From Ardenticatenaceae bacterium (lineage in GTDB: Bacteria > Chloroflexota > Anaerolineae > Promineifilales > Promineifilaceae): DNA of 64,000 nucleotides. The translations under genes were made by a program, and so were the position numbers. Shown piece by piece: positions 36,750 to 46,469 of this stretch (its first letter is position 1; each line of letters starts with the position of its first letter). Below the pieces are notes generated by a model. That model was not told the DNA's origin. It did no database searches and was given only the letters and a program-made list of their open reading frames with translations. The DNA lies in contig JACKBN010000001.1 of assembly GCA_020634565.1 (NCBI GenBank), forward strand, positions 124,001 to 188,000, given 5' to 3'.

Positions 36750-37300
36750 CCCTAAATGATAAGAGCCGGAAGGAAACAACCATTATCCTTAGCCAATTGC
36801 GCCAGCTGTTAACCCAGCAGTTCAACATGAGCGAACTGCACCATCTAGCCTTCGATCTAGGCATAGAATATGAAGAGCTAGCTGGCTCCAACAGAAGTGA
36901 CAAAGTGGTGTCGTTGATTGAGTATTCGCAACGGAACGGCCGTTTAACCAACCTAATAGCCGAATGTCGCCAGTTGCGTCCACGCACCACCTGGCCAGAT
37001 ATGGTTGCCATTGAGACCAACTCTGATCCATCAGGACAAGATCAGCTCATCCCGTCAATCCAGGATAGTTTTTTCCGCTATGAAGCCGGACTTAATAAAT
37101 TGCAAACCAGCCTGGGACAATCCCATACACGTTACGCCGATTTTCTGATCTACCAACAACGGTTAATGGAAAATCTTGCCCAGACACGTCGCTATGGCGA
37201 CACCGAAAACCGCCGGGCCGAAAGAGCCGAAACTGTCGATCGATTAAATGAGCTTTCAATCAAGACGATAGGCGTTTCATTTAACAGATTATGCCAGTGA
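36746..37300 (+). CDS. Effector-associated-domain adaptor protein
   Basis: A 184-residue protein starting at an ATG that overlaps the upstream stop (ATGA). Residues about 8-80 form a compact helical domain with the pattern LRQLLTQQFNMSELHHLAFDL..EYEEL, typical of the death-like effector-associated domains (EAD) that bring conflict-system proteins together by like-with-like contacts. Residues about 100-184 match the C-terminal domain of the preceding kinase-like protein, with shared stretches such as YQQRL.EN, RRYGDT and a GVSFNRLCQ end. It therefore looks like a two-domain adaptor joining an EAD partner to the kinase. No catalytic motif is present. An ACGGCCGT octamer encodes Asn-Gly-Arg here. 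Confidence 0.8.
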   Translation: MTLNDKSRKETTIILSQLRQLLTQQFNMSELHHLAFDLGIEYEELAGSNRSDKVVSLIEYSQRNGRLTNLIAECRQLRPRTTWPDMVAIETNSDPSGQDQLIPSIQDSFFRYEAGLNKLQTSLGQSHTRYADFLIYQQRLMENLAQTRRYGDTENRRAERAETVDRLNELSIKTIGVSFNRLCQ

Positions 37301-37391
37301 CTTTGCTTCCCTAAATCCATCACAGTACTTTTTAACGAATAAATAACAACGTGTCATTTCTCATTTTCCAAGGGTAAAGAGGAGATTATTA

Positions 37392-38786
37392 ATGCAACCA
37401 AAAACTCTAAAGCCGGCTGAAATTCTGGTGCTAGAAGAATACACTTATCAGTCCAAAGTTTCTGGTGTTCGCTCCCTAAAACTCGCCTCCAGGCCCACAG
37501 GATTAATTTTCGTCAGGGCTCCTTACGACAGTTACAAGCTTTCAACCAGCGCATTAATGAGTCATCAAAGGCATCCTGTCAACCCCGGCGGGATGGGAGG
37601 CCGGTTCGCAGAACCAATCGGTTATCTCCAGTGCAGCCATTATGGGATGAGCAACCTCGACAGAGAACCTGACGTGCCGTGGGAAGGTGATTTGCTGCCC
37701 CTGAAAATCACCCTCAGCCCAAGTCAACTGTCTCGACTCAATACCAATCAACACCGACGGTTCGATTTACAACTAACACAAACGTATCAACCCAATGAGC
37801 CACAATCTGCTCCGCTTGAAGTGAGTATTTTTGTCGTCGATGAAGATTCGCAAGCCGATGAGTCTGATCGAAAAGAACTGGTCAAAGAGCTGCGCAAGCA
37901 AGCAGATATTAAGCGGAGCTTGATCCTAAAGTTTCGGGTGAAGCTTACTCTGCCAACTCAAAGGCCGATCGTTCAGGAAGGCAATACGCTGTCCATAAAA
38001 TTGGTTTTGCAGTGGCCACTGGCAACCCCTCATCGGCTGGCAAAGTTTAGCAGCGGCTTAACACCCTATCCCTTCACTTACAATCCCGAAAACGGCACTA
38101 TTGAGTGCAACAATATACCCCTGCGGCAAAGGGAGAATCAAGATCTATTAACCTACGCAACAGATCTAATTTCTCTTGAAGTAAGCGAACCTATCGAGCT
38201 TTACGAAATGTTAAACCTGGAAGGCAGCGTGTCTGTTGTATTAGATGGGCTTATGTCTGGGTTATCTTTGGACTATCTAGCTCCTGCCGATAAAGAAGTT
38301 GGCAATATCTCAATTAAGCAGTGCACGATTATGAAAAACGAGTTTGTCATGGATCTTGAGGAAGGGCTGGAAAACAAGCGTTATCTACCACGGCAACACC
38401 TCCATTTTCCTGGCGTAGTCCTGAACGAAATGCGCGTACTTGATGTGATAATGCTGCTTGAAGATAAAGGCTTTGAGATCGAAAAGCCTAAAGAATCCGA
38501 TAACCGTGAAAGTGGAGAAAAGCAGCAATACATCATAAAAGCCAGACGGGTTGAAGGCGCTAGAAAGCTGGAGATTTTAATTCTTGTCCAGGGTACAAAT
38601 GCTCAAACAACTCGTGAACGGGGGATCACGGGACAGGCAAAGTTTACAACTCCACTGCCAGTTGGGGACACAAGTATTTATATTCAAGGGAGATTACCCG
38701 GTGACAGCAAGCGCATCGTCAACCTCATCAATGAAATTCAAAAGCAGCTAAAAGAGCAGTTCCGTCATGTGGGTACGGCCGAATAG
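37392..38786 (+). CDS. Unknown beta-rich protein of the effector cluster
   Basis: A 464-residue soluble protein with a good ribosome site (AGAGGAG). I do not recognise the family. Residues about 1-140 and 190-330 are strand-rich, separated by a charged helix (ESDRKELVKELRKQADIKR). The last 120 residues look like an alpha/beta domain ending in a long helix (IVNLINEIQKQL). A similar helix-strand layout (MITRLVNAMSNKGLYV...) occurs in the next protein, so the two may share a distant domain. The gene ends 9 bases before the next start. The cluster context suggests a ternary-complex or sensing role; the sequence gives no enzyme motif. Confidence 0.7.
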   Translation: MQPKTLKPAEILVLEEYTYQSKVSGVRSLKLASRPTGLIFVRAPYDSYKLSTSALMSHQRHPVNPGGMGGRFAEPIGYLQCSHYGMSNLDREPDVPWEGDLLPLKITLSPSQLSRLNTNQHRRFDLQLTQTYQPNEPQSAPLEVSIFVVDEDSQADESDRKELVKELRKQADIKRSLILKFRVKLTLPTQRPIVQEGNTLSIKLVLQWPLATPHRLAKFSSGLTPYPFTYNPENGTIECNNIPLRQRENQDLLTYATDLISLEVSEPIELYEMLNLEGSVSVVLDGLMSGLSLDYLAPADKEVGNISIKQCTIMKNEFVMDLEEGLENKRYLPRQHLHFPGVVLNEMRVLDVIMLLEDKGFEIEKPKESDNRESGEKQQYIIKARRVEGARKLEILILVQGTNAQTTRERGITGQAKFTTPLPVGDTSIYIQGRLPGDSKRIVNLINEIQKQLKEQFRHVGTAE

Positions 38787-38795
38787 GAGATGACC

Positions 38796-40898
38796 ATGAA
38801 AACCGAGATTGTCCCTCTTGTTCAAGAACTAGAATGTTACATCTGCGGCAGCAAAAATGTAGAATCATTATGCCACCATTGTGGACGGGCAATGTGCGCC
38901 ACTCACAAAGATGCATTCCATGTTCCAGATAGTCAGTTTTACAATTCTGTTCACAATGATGAGTTTACGGGACTTACCTTGCCAGAAACAGTAGAGGGAG
39001 AAACTGCCGTTCATTGCGAAGATTGCCTTCATTATATCGTCACTTACGAACGATCATTTTACATCATGGCCGCAGTTGGACTTGTCCTCATCTTATCGGC
39101 TTTAATGACGCCTACGCTTGGGGCTGCTGTCGTACATATTCTTGGCGGTTTGGCGGTTATCGCTGTAAGCCTATGGGGCGTTCTAACTGAGCAAGAATTT
39201 CGCTCGTTTAAACTACGGACAGCCTGTTTTGCATTGCCTTTTTGGGGTCGCTTTCCCTCGGCCACACTGCGTGAAACTGCCGTAGGGAAAGTGACTCTGG
39301 AGAGTAGCGGCGTCTACCAGGTAACAGCGAAAAAACCATCAGGTGTTTTTAGCTTCGACTTATCTCTCACAGAAGCTGATGAATTTCGCTTAAGCCAGTA
39401 TCGTCAAAAGCATGAGCTTGAGAACTCAGAAAACATAGCGTTTCATGTCGGATTTGCTGTTCTGCAAGGAGCAGATAGACTGCAACCAGAAAGCCTCAGT
39501 AGGCTAACAAGCGAAATCAACCCCATAAAATTGGTAGGCCGTGCCGCTAGTTTACCCTTTCTCGACAGCCTCTCTCATGGTAGACAGTGGCAGTATCAAC
39601 AAGCGTATAACTTCACGCTAGATAATCAGTACACCGCTGGTCTGCCTTTACAGATTATTCCATCTTTGATCAGCGAAGGAAATGAATGGGGAATTGAACT
39701 TAATATTCAGCTCAACCCCTACCTGGGTGCCTCATCGTTATCGAATCCTGTGATTACCCAATTAGAGTTAGAAGCTCTCGATTTTAATGGGACTGTGGAA
39801 AACTTTATACCTTCGGCAGAAAGCTGGACTACCAGACTGAATCAGCCAAAAATATCGTGGCGAAATATTCCTTTTCATTCAACCTCTAGCAAGAGTTTCT
39901 ACTTGCGTTTTGCTAACAGCCGAAATCTCAGACCGGATTTCAAAGTACGAGGCAAACTGAGCGCAAAATTTGAAGGAACGGTATCAGAGACAACAAACAT
40001 CGTTCTTTTTTCTCCATTGGGCGAGAAACTAATGGTGAGGGATGCCAATGTGCATCAGACTAGCGAAGTTGAAATTCAGTTTCACTTTGATTTAACAGCA
40101 CTCTGTCTACGCGAGTTTCACCCCAAAACTCAACCAATAGAGCAGCTTACGGCTATTCCAAGCAATGAAATGATTACGCGGTTAGTCAATGCAATGAGCA
40201 ATAAAGGACTATATGTACAAAGAGTCATAGAAAATCCAGCCCAAATGAATCGGGCCAATGCCCAAATTATGAACCGTCTGTGGATAATTGCCGGTCGCCG
40301 GTATCAAAAAGCGACGCCAATTGATTTTAGAGTAGTTGCTGTTGGGCAGGAATACTATGAAAACAGCGACAAGCCTTACGATGGTAAAACACAGTTTGAG
40401 ATCACCACCCAAGGGACGGTAATCAGACAAGACATGCGTGTCGAAGTAGAGAGATTATGTGATGATATCGTAGGTGTTATTCAATGTACACCCGATCTGG
40501 AAGTAACTCTGAAAGAAAGTGAACTATTTGTGAATGAATGGGGTAATTTGATCGGCACGGTAAAGAATAGTGGAAAAGCACCCGCCAAAGAGATCAGCGT
40601 TTCATTGGAGGGGATTAAAATTGACAGGGCTGATAACATCAGAGACTTGCCACCAGGATGTGATAGTCCTTTTAGGTTATCTGTGTATGCGGAAAAGACA
40701 GGAGACGTACCAGTTCTAACAGTTGCTACTTATAAAGATGAATTTGGGCCGTTGCCACCTCAGAAAAAACGACATCTCCTTCATGTCAAAGAAAAGCCTA
40801 AACCATCCTCTTTTGGCCAACAAACCAATTTTTACGGCCCCTCCAGTGGTCCAATTCATACCGGTGGCGGCAATATTGGAAATAGTGACATGGAATGA
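38796..40898 (+). CDS. Zinc-finger membrane protein with C-terminal effector tag
   Basis: A 700-residue protein. The ATG at 38796 is preferred over 38790 because AGGAG lies six bases before it. The N-terminus holds a B-box-like zinc site: CYIC, CHHC, MCATH, then HCEDC near residue 72. Two transmembrane helices follow (about 88-135), so the rest lies on one side of the membrane. Residues about 170-600 form several beta-rich segments, and an Ig-like domain (VNEWGNLIGTVKNSGKAPAKE) precedes the end. The final 24 residues are the tag FYGPSSGPIHTGGGNIGN, nearly the same as in two neighbours. The stop overlaps the next start (ATGA). It may recruit cluster partners to the membrane through the tag (inference). 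Confidence 0.75.
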   Translation: MKTEIVPLVQELECYICGSKNVESLCHHCGRAMCATHKDAFHVPDSQFYNSVHNDEFTGLTLPETVEGETAVHCEDCLHYIVTYERSFYIMAAVGLVLILSALMTPTLGAAVVHILGGLAVIAVSLWGVLTEQEFRSFKLRTACFALPFWGRFPSATLRETAVGKVTLESSGVYQVTAKKPSGVFSFDLSLTEADEFRLSQYRQKHELENSENIAFHVGFAVLQGADRLQPESLSRLTSEINPIKLVGRAASLPFLDSLSHGRQWQYQQAYNFTLDNQYTAGLPLQIIPSLISEGNEWGIELNIQLNPYLGASSLSNPVITQLELEALDFNGTVENFIPSAESWTTRLNQPKISWRNIPFHSTSSKSFYLRFANSRNLRPDFKVRGKLSAKFEGTVSETTNIVLFSPLGEKLMVRDANVHQTSEVEIQFHFDLTALCLREFHPKTQPIEQLTAIPSNEMITRLVNAMSNKGLYVQRVIENPAQMNRANAQIMNRLWIIAGRRYQKATPIDFRVVAVGQEYYENSDKPYDGKTQFEITTQGTVIRQDMRVEVERLCDDIVGVIQCTPDLEVTLKESELFVNEWGNLIGTVKNSGKAPAKEISVSLEGIKIDRADNIRDLPPGCDSPFRLSVYAEKTGDVPVLTVATYKDEFGPLPPQKKRHLLHVKEKPKPSSFGQQTNFYGPSSGPIHTGGGNIGNSDME

Positions 40899-42457
40899 AC
40901 GATTCAAAGAGCTTTGCCAGTTTGTTGGAGGAGTATCTGGATCGCAACGGCCGTTCCCCCCTCTGGCTTGCTGCCGAACTCGATATCAACCCTGAGATAG
41001 TAGTTGGTTGGCTAAGTGGAAATATGTACCCAGGTAACGAAGGAATCGTCAACCAGATCCTCGAAGCGCTAGATATTACGGACAAGTTAGAGCAGGATAA
41101 TCTGCGTCAGGCTCGCATAGCGTTGGCTGCTTCAGATATCCCTTCTGTTTACCAAACCAATATTTTTGGCCCGGTTCATGGTCCCGTTCATACAGGCACA
41201 GGCGACATCAATATCAACCCGCTTTCGCTTACGGCACTGAAAGAGTGGCTAGACGGCATTTTCCACTGGCCCGAAGCACCTGAGCATATGCGCTCCAGTT
41301 GGGCAGGTCTGGTGATTTGGTCCATGACGGCCGTTACCAACCAATTAAGCCCTCAGCGCTGGATAACCTTTATGGCAGCCGTTCTCCTCTGGGCAGGTAC
41401 CGCCTGGCTGGGCACGCCTCTGTTGCAATGGCCGTTATCAGATACGCAAAGCCGATTATGGGCAGCGATTCAATATGCGGCCGCATCCCTTATCATTCCC
41501 CTTATCGTCGGCAGCATCAGCACCGCCGATAATCAGCCCCTTTTTACCTTAAAAACCGGCAAAGATCGCCGCCTGCTCTGGTTTTTAAAAGTCACCGGAG
41601 CACTCGTAGGCTTCAACCTGTTCTACACGCTTCTTCTAGGCCTTGGCCTTGGTTTGTATTACCTCACCTTATCGACATTACCGGCGGCCGCCTGGTGGGT
41701 TTTGCTACTCATTCCTCTGTTATTTGCTTACATAGTTGCCCGGCGCATCCCGGCAGATCGTTACAAAATGTTTGATGGAGAGCTGAGAGCACACGAGGCG
41801 GACAGGCTGTTTTTTGCCGTCTTTTTGCTGTTCGGCCCGTTCCTCAGCGGCTTTGTTTACTTCTTTTATTGGTTTCTGGCGGAAAGAGTGACTGGTTTCG
41901 CCTTTTTGTTGATCATCATGGGCATTGCGCTATGGGAACAGAAAAAGCAAACTCCTGAATCAGTCTCGGATCGGCAAACCATTTTGGCGATTGGGCTGAT
42001 TTTACCTCTTGCTATCCTGTCTCTTTATCTATTTTTCTCGCAGCAATTTGAGGATGTTCGCCTATTAGGGTTGGAGCAGCGGCTCTTCCCCCTTTTAGCT
42101 TTTGCTTACGTCTTAGGGCCTTTTGTTGTGTGGATAGCGTTGGCAGTGAAAAATAAATTAGTGTTAACCTTGAAAGGAGCCGTTGGTTTGTTAGGCATAA
42201 CGGCAGTTCTCAACTTCATCCTACTACGGGATCTAGTAATCGGACGATGGGCAACTTTAATCGTTTTAGTCCTGTGGGGCACAGTCGGTAAAAAATACAC
42301 CCGCCCTTATTTATACATTCACCCTAGTTTTATAATGATGCTGACCAGCATTGGGGTATCCTTTTATTTGGTGCTGAAAACGGGCCTTCCCATTTGGGCA
42401 AATTTTCTCGGTTTTGTTGTGTTAACCACACTATTCACCCATTGGGCCTATCGGTAG
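40895..42457 (+). CDS. HTH-tag-polytopic membrane protein
   Basis: A 520-residue protein. Residues about 5-60 look like an XRE-type helix-turn-helix (SPLWLAAELDINPEIVVGWLSG). Residues about 88-108 carry the tag IFGPVHGPVHTGTGDININ. From about residue 145 to the end there are ten or so hydrophobic helices, so the C-terminal two thirds is an integral membrane domain of unknown fold. An HTH fused to a polytopic membrane domain is unusual; the HTH may serve protein contacts rather than DNA binding. The gene is last in the five-gene cluster and starts within the previous stop codon (ATGA). Its role could be the membrane effector of the system (inference). Confidence 0.75.
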   Translation: MNDSKSFASLLEEYLDRNGRSPLWLAAELDINPEIVVGWLSGNMYPGNEGIVNQILEALDITDKLEQDNLRQARIALAASDIPSVYQTNIFGPVHGPVHTGTGDININPLSLTALKEWLDGIFHWPEAPEHMRSSWAGLVIWSMTAVTNQLSPQRWITFMAAVLLWAGTAWLGTPLLQWPLSDTQSRLWAAIQYAAASLIIPLIVGSISTADNQPLFTLKTGKDRRLLWFLKVTGALVGFNLFYTLLLGLGLGLYYLTLSTLPAAAWWVLLLIPLLFAYIVARRIPADRYKMFDGELRAHEADRLFFAVFLLFGPFLSGFVYFFYWFLAERVTGFAFLLIIMGIALWEQKKQTPESVSDRQTILAIGLILPLAILSLYLFFSQQFEDVRLLGLEQRLFPLLAFAYVLGPFVVWIALAVKNKLVLTLKGAVGLLGITAVLNFILLRDLVIGRWATLIVLVLWGTVGKKYTRPYLYIHPSFIMMLTSIGVSFYLVLKTGLPIWANFLGFVVLTTLFTHWAYR

Positions 42458-42561
42458 CACCACAAAAAAGCGTGAAAGAACATTAAAAATGGCAGATGAT
42501 TGACATAAAAGGTTCATTGTGCATACTGATTCGTTCACCACAAACAATCAGGAGTCACACA

Positions 42562-43051
42562 ATGAACCTTGACACTCTATTCTGCCCCAATATCGACTGT
42601 CCGGCGAGAGGCCAAAGCGGAGAAGGCAATATCCATCCCCACAATGCCAAACACCAGCGGTATCGTTGTGCTGTTTGTCGCCAAACCTTCACAACCAGCA
42701 AAGGAACGCTGTTCTATCGGTTGAAAAAAGAGCCACTGGTTGTGATCCAGGTTATCACGTTACTGGCATACGGTTGTCCGCTACCGGCATTGTCCATGCC
42801 TTTGACCTGGATGAACGTACGGTCAAAAGCTGGTGGCGCAAAGCAGGCGAGCAGTGTCAACGATTTCATGAGGAGAAAGTAACTCAGCAAACGATTGACC
42901 TAGAGCATGTGCAAATGGATGAGATTAAGGTTAAGGTGCAGGAGGCCACCTCTGGCTGGGAATGGCACTCATGGTCGCCACCCGTTTATGGCTAGGTGGT
43001 GTGATAGGTGGTCACCGGGATGCCTACTTTCTCCGTCAACTCGTTCTGTAA
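42562..43051 (+). pseudogene. IS1-like transposase remnant, two frameshifts, truncated
   Basis: The ATG at 42562 has AGGAG upstream and opens a zinc-ribbon N-terminus (CPNIDCPARGQ ... YRCAVCRQTF). The frame shifts near 42795, where IVHAFDLDERTVKSWW continues one frame over, and again near 42965, where ALMVATRLWLGG continues in the third frame to a stop at 43049-43051. The C-terminal catalytic part is missing. The remnant runs up to 14 bases before the LuxR gene, so the element probably lost its right end when or after that gene came to lie here. Confidence 0.8.
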
Positions 43052-43064
43052 AGATCCCATTTTT

Positions 43065-45827
43065 ATGCCTACCAGCTTGCTGCAAACAAAACTGTACGCG
43101 CCCAGAAAACGGCCGTTGCTCGTGCCGCGCCCCCACCTCATTGAAAAACTGAATCAGGGGATTCATCACAAGTTGACGCTCATTTCCGCGCCGGCTGGTT
43201 TTGGCAAGACCACACTCATTAGCGAGTGGATAGCGGCAGAAGAATGGCCAACCGCCTGGCTGTCTCTCGATGAAGGTGATGCCGACCCGATTCGTTTTCT
43301 CACCTATTTCGTAGCCGCCTTGCAGCGCGTTGCCCCGGAAATTGGTCACACTATTTTGGCTGGATTGCAATCGCCACAGCCCCCGCCCGTGGCGTCTATT
43401 CTGACAAACCTGCTCAATGAAATCGCGGCCATGCCGCAGGATGTGCTGTTCGTCCTGGACGACTATCATCGGGTAGAAGCCAAAGCGGTGGATGAAGCCC
43501 TGGCTTTTCTGCTGGAGCATCTGCCGCCGACGCTGCACCTTGTCATCACGACCCGCGAAGACCCCCAGCTGCAACTGCCCCGCCTGCGGGCACGGGGTTT
43601 GTTGACCGAACTCCGTGCCGCCGACCTGCGCTTCACTGAAGTGGAAGCGGCCGTTTTCCTGAACGAGGCCATGAATTTGGACCTTTCACCTGCGGACGTG
43701 GCCTCACTTGAAGCCCGCACCGAAGGCTGGATTGCCGGACTCCAGTTGGCAGCCCTGGCTTTACAGGGGCACGCTGCACAATCTGGGCCAGGAGAACGCT
43801 CCCAATTTATTCAAGCCGTGGCCGGTGACAACCGCTACATCGTGGATTATCTGGTTGCGGAAGTATTAGAGCACCAGCCAGAACCGCTACGCCGCTTTTT
43901 GCTCCAGACGTCTATTCTCAATCGGTTGAGTGGGCCGCTGTGCGCTGCGGTGACAGGGCTGGCAAACGGCAGCAGCTTGCTGGAAACGCTGGAGCGAACC
44001 AACCTGTTTGTCATCTCCCTGGACGACAAACGCCACTGGTATCGCTATCATCATCTTTTTGCCGATGTGCTGAAAGCGCACCTGAAGCGCGAGCAGGCTG
44101 AGGCGCTGCCTGAGCTGCACCGGCGTGCCAGCCTCTGGTATGAACAAAACAATGCCCTGTCCGATGCCATCCGCCACGCGCTGCTAGCTCAAGATTTTGC
44201 GCGTGCCGCCGATTTGATCGAATTGGCCTGGCCGCCAATCTTTAACGGTATTCAACCAGCCCGCTGGCTGCACTGGATCAACACCCTGCCTGATGAGATG
44301 ATCCGCACAAGACCTGTACTCAGCGCTGGCTTTGCCTGGACGTTATTGGATATCGGTGAACCAGAGGCAGCAGAGGCGCGCCTGCGTGACGTGGAACAAT
44401 GGCTGAGTCAAGCCCCAACCGAAACAACATCGGCTTCCTGCCCCAAAAGCTTTGCGGCAGATAGCCGACAGATGGTTGTAGCAAACCAAAAGGCGTTCCA
44501 ATCACTGCCCGCCTCGACCGCGAGTGCCCGCGCGTATTGGGCGCTGTCGTTGGGTGATATGCCGGCTGCCATTCAGCACGCTCGGCGGGCGCTCGACCTC
44601 TTCGCGGAAGAGGAACATTATCAGCGGGGCATTGCCGCCCAGTTTTTGGGCCTGGCTTATTGGACGGGTGGTGAGTTGGCGCAAGCCTATGAGGCGATGG
44701 CCGACAGCGTGGCGAGCGTGCGGCTGGCGGGTAACACCTATTTTCAAATAGTGGGTATGGTTTTCCAGGCGTATATCAGGATGGCGCAAGGACGTCTTCA
44801 GGCAGCGGCAGCTCTCTATGAGCAATTGTTGCAGCTTGTGACGGAGCAGGAAGCGCTGGCTCTGCGAGGAGCGACGGACCTGTATATCGGGTTGGGTGAG
44901 TTGCACAATGAATGGGGTGATTTGGAAACGGCCGTAAACTATTTACTGCTGGGCCAAAAACTGAACGAGCAAGCTGTCTTGCCCGGCAGCATGTCTCGTT
45001 GGCACGTGGCCATGGCCCGGATCAAAATGACGGAAGGCGATCTAGTTGCGGCACAGAATCTACTGCGCCAGGTAGACCAGCTCTATAAACGAGATCCCTT
45101 TCCAACTGTGCATCTCGCTGCGGCGTTGCAGGCACAGATTTGGGCGGCTCAGGGTCAGTTGACCCCGGCCCTCGATTGGGTCAAGGCTCAGGCTCTGACT
45201 GTCAACAGCGAACTGAGCTACCTGCGCGAATTTGAGCACCTTACGCTGGCACGTATCCTTCTCGCCCAATACCGGCTGGAGCAGCAAGATGATGTCATTG
45301 CCGAGGCCATCCATTTGTTGGACCGTCTCTGGCAAGCCGCAGAAGCAGGCGGTTGGGGGCAAAGCCAGATTGAAATCCTGATTCTGCAAGCGCTCGCTTA
45401 TCAGGCAAGTGGCGAGATGGCGAAAGCATTGACATTTCTCCAACGGGCGTTGAGCCTCGCTGAACCAGAAGGCTATGTCCGGGTCTTTATGGCTGAAGGG
45501 CAGCCCATGCGGGAATTACTGGCGATCTGTTTAACGCAGGGCGCGGCCCCGGCCTATGTGACCCACCTGATGCAAGCCATAGAGCCAGTTCCAGATGAAG
45601 CTGCTGCACCACCTGATCCGAATCAGTTGCTAATTGAGCCGTTGAGTGAGCGCGAACTTGAGGTGCTGGCTTTAATCGCCAACGGTTTGACAAATCAGGC
45701 CATCGCCGAGGAATTGGTGATTGCCCTCAGCACCGTCAAAAAGCATGTAAACAACATCCTGGGCAAACTAAACGTTGGCAATCGTACCGAGGCGACCAGC
45801 CGCGCCCGTGAGCTGAATATTTTGTAG
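43065..45827 (+). CDS. MalT-like LuxR-family ATP-dependent transcription regulator
   Basis: A 920-residue LAL regulator. The start at 43065 (MPTSLLQTKLYAP) is chosen because family proteins begin this way; an upstream GTG would add 19 residues derived from transposase sequence. A STAND ATPase leads, with P-loop APAGFGKTT and Walker B FVLDDYHR. A long TPR-like sensor region follows, and the C-terminal LuxR HTH begins PLSERELEVLALIANGLTNQ. Such proteins bind an inducer and ATP, oligomerise and activate nearby genes. The co-oriented membrane-protein genes that follow are the likely targets, and a 25-base direct repeat occurs before two of them. Base composition is more GC-rich than in the upstream cluster. 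Confidence 0.92.
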   Translation: MPTSLLQTKLYAPRKRPLLVPRPHLIEKLNQGIHHKLTLISAPAGFGKTTLISEWIAAEEWPTAWLSLDEGDADPIRFLTYFVAALQRVAPEIGHTILAGLQSPQPPPVASILTNLLNEIAAMPQDVLFVLDDYHRVEAKAVDEALAFLLEHLPPTLHLVITTREDPQLQLPRLRARGLLTELRAADLRFTEVEAAVFLNEAMNLDLSPADVASLEARTEGWIAGLQLAALALQGHAAQSGPGERSQFIQAVAGDNRYIVDYLVAEVLEHQPEPLRRFLLQTSILNRLSGPLCAAVTGLANGSSLLETLERTNLFVISLDDKRHWYRYHHLFADVLKAHLKREQAEALPELHRRASLWYEQNNALSDAIRHALLAQDFARAADLIELAWPPIFNGIQPARWLHWINTLPDEMIRTRPVLSAGFAWTLLDIGEPEAAEARLRDVEQWLSQAPTETTSASCPKSFAADSRQMVVANQKAFQSLPASTASARAYWALSLGDMPAAIQHARRALDLFAEEEHYQRGIAAQFLGLAYWTGGELAQAYEAMADSVASVRLAGNTYFQIVGMVFQAYIRMAQGRLQAAAALYEQLLQLVTEQEALALRGATDLYIGLGELHNEWGDLETAVNYLLLGQKLNEQAVLPGSMSRWHVAMARIKMTEGDLVAAQNLLRQVDQLYKRDPFPTVHLAAALQAQIWAAQGQLTPALDWVKAQALTVNSELSYLREFEHLTLARILLAQYRLEQQDDVIAEAIHLLDRLWQAAEAGGWGQSQIEILILQALAYQASGEMAKALTFLQRALSLAEPEGYVRVFMAEGQPMRELLAICLTQGAAPAYVTHLMQAIEPVPDEAAAPPDPNQLLIEPLSERELEVLALIANGLTNQAIAEELVIALSTVKKHVNNILGKLNVGNRTEATSRARELNIL

Positions 45828-45858
45828 TATCCCTCGCTTCACCCCACAATAGAACGCA

Positions 45859-45883
45859 AATACACCCCTAAATAGAACTTTCG
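45859..45883 (+). repeat. 25-base direct repeat, copy 1
   Basis: Located between the LuxR regulator and the first four-helix membrane gene. Copy 2 at 46453-46477 differs at one of 25 positions. Similarity continues weakly for a further 12 bases (ending GATTGG here, GACTGG there). A possible regulator site for the adjacent MalT-like protein, or a trace of segmental duplication. Confidence 0.75.
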
Positions 45884-46022
45884 TAGACTGATTGGTTTCC
45901 TCCCATTTCCTACACTACAGGTAACTTATTCACGAGCCCATTCCGCTGAAATTGAGCGTAAGCGGCTCCATCATTCAGAGACAGCGTTTGGCAAAACAAG
46001 CGCGTGATCAAGGAGAAAAACC

Positions 46023-46469
46023 ATGACTTACCTAACAAAACCCAATTTTGTACGCAATGCAGCGAACATTGCGTCCGTTCTCTTTTTTATCTTTGTGGTT
46101 GTGCAGTTGCTGGTTGCCGCTGGCATTATCCCGATTTCCATGCTGTGGGGCGGCAGGCAGCCAGAACTAACACCTTCCCTGCGGGTGACTAGCGTGGTAG
46201 CGGCCGTTATTTTGGGCGCGTTTATTTACATCATTCGCTACCGAGCGGGATTGGCGGGGCGTCTGCCCCAGCCGATCATCATTCGCGTGGCGGCCTGGGT
46301 GGTGACAGGCTACATGGTGGTGAACACGCTGGGCAATTTTGCTTCGGTGAGTACGGTTGAGCGCTTCGTTTTTGGCCCGATGACAATCGTTTTGGCGGTT
46401 ACAAGTTTCATTGTGGCAGCTTCACGGATTGGGAAACGGCCGTTAACTCCCCAATACACCCCCAAATAG
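46023..46469 (+). CDS. Four-helix membrane protein, paralog 1
   Basis: A 148-residue polytopic protein with four hydrophobic helices (about residues 14-38, 55-78, 87-108 and 115-135). A short loop WGGRQPELTPSLR sits between helices 1 and 2. It is clearly paralogous to the protein at 46808-47221, which keeps the same loop (WGGRKTELTPSLR) and VERFVFGP/VEKFLFGP segment. AAGGAG lies upstream. No function is assigned; short proteins of this kind are annotated as uncharacterised membrane proteins. The last codons overlap the second copy of a 25-base repeat. Confidence 0.8.
   Translation: MTYLTKPNFVRNAANIASVLFFIFVVVQLLVAAGIIPISMLWGGRQPELTPSLRVTSVVAAVILGAFIYIIRYRAGLAGRLPQPIIIRVAAWVVTGYMVVNTLGNFASVSTVERFVFGPMTIVLAVTSFIVAASRIGKRPLTPQYTPK

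Noticed and set aside
42496..42561. Upstream extension of the IS1-like transposase reading frame
   Set aside because: The AGGAG-preceded ATG at 42562 matches the family N-terminus; the extra 22 codons are non-coding element end.
43008..43064. Longer N-terminus for the MalT-like regulator
   Set aside because: The extra codons overlap the transposase remnant in another frame, and family proteins begin at the 43065 start.
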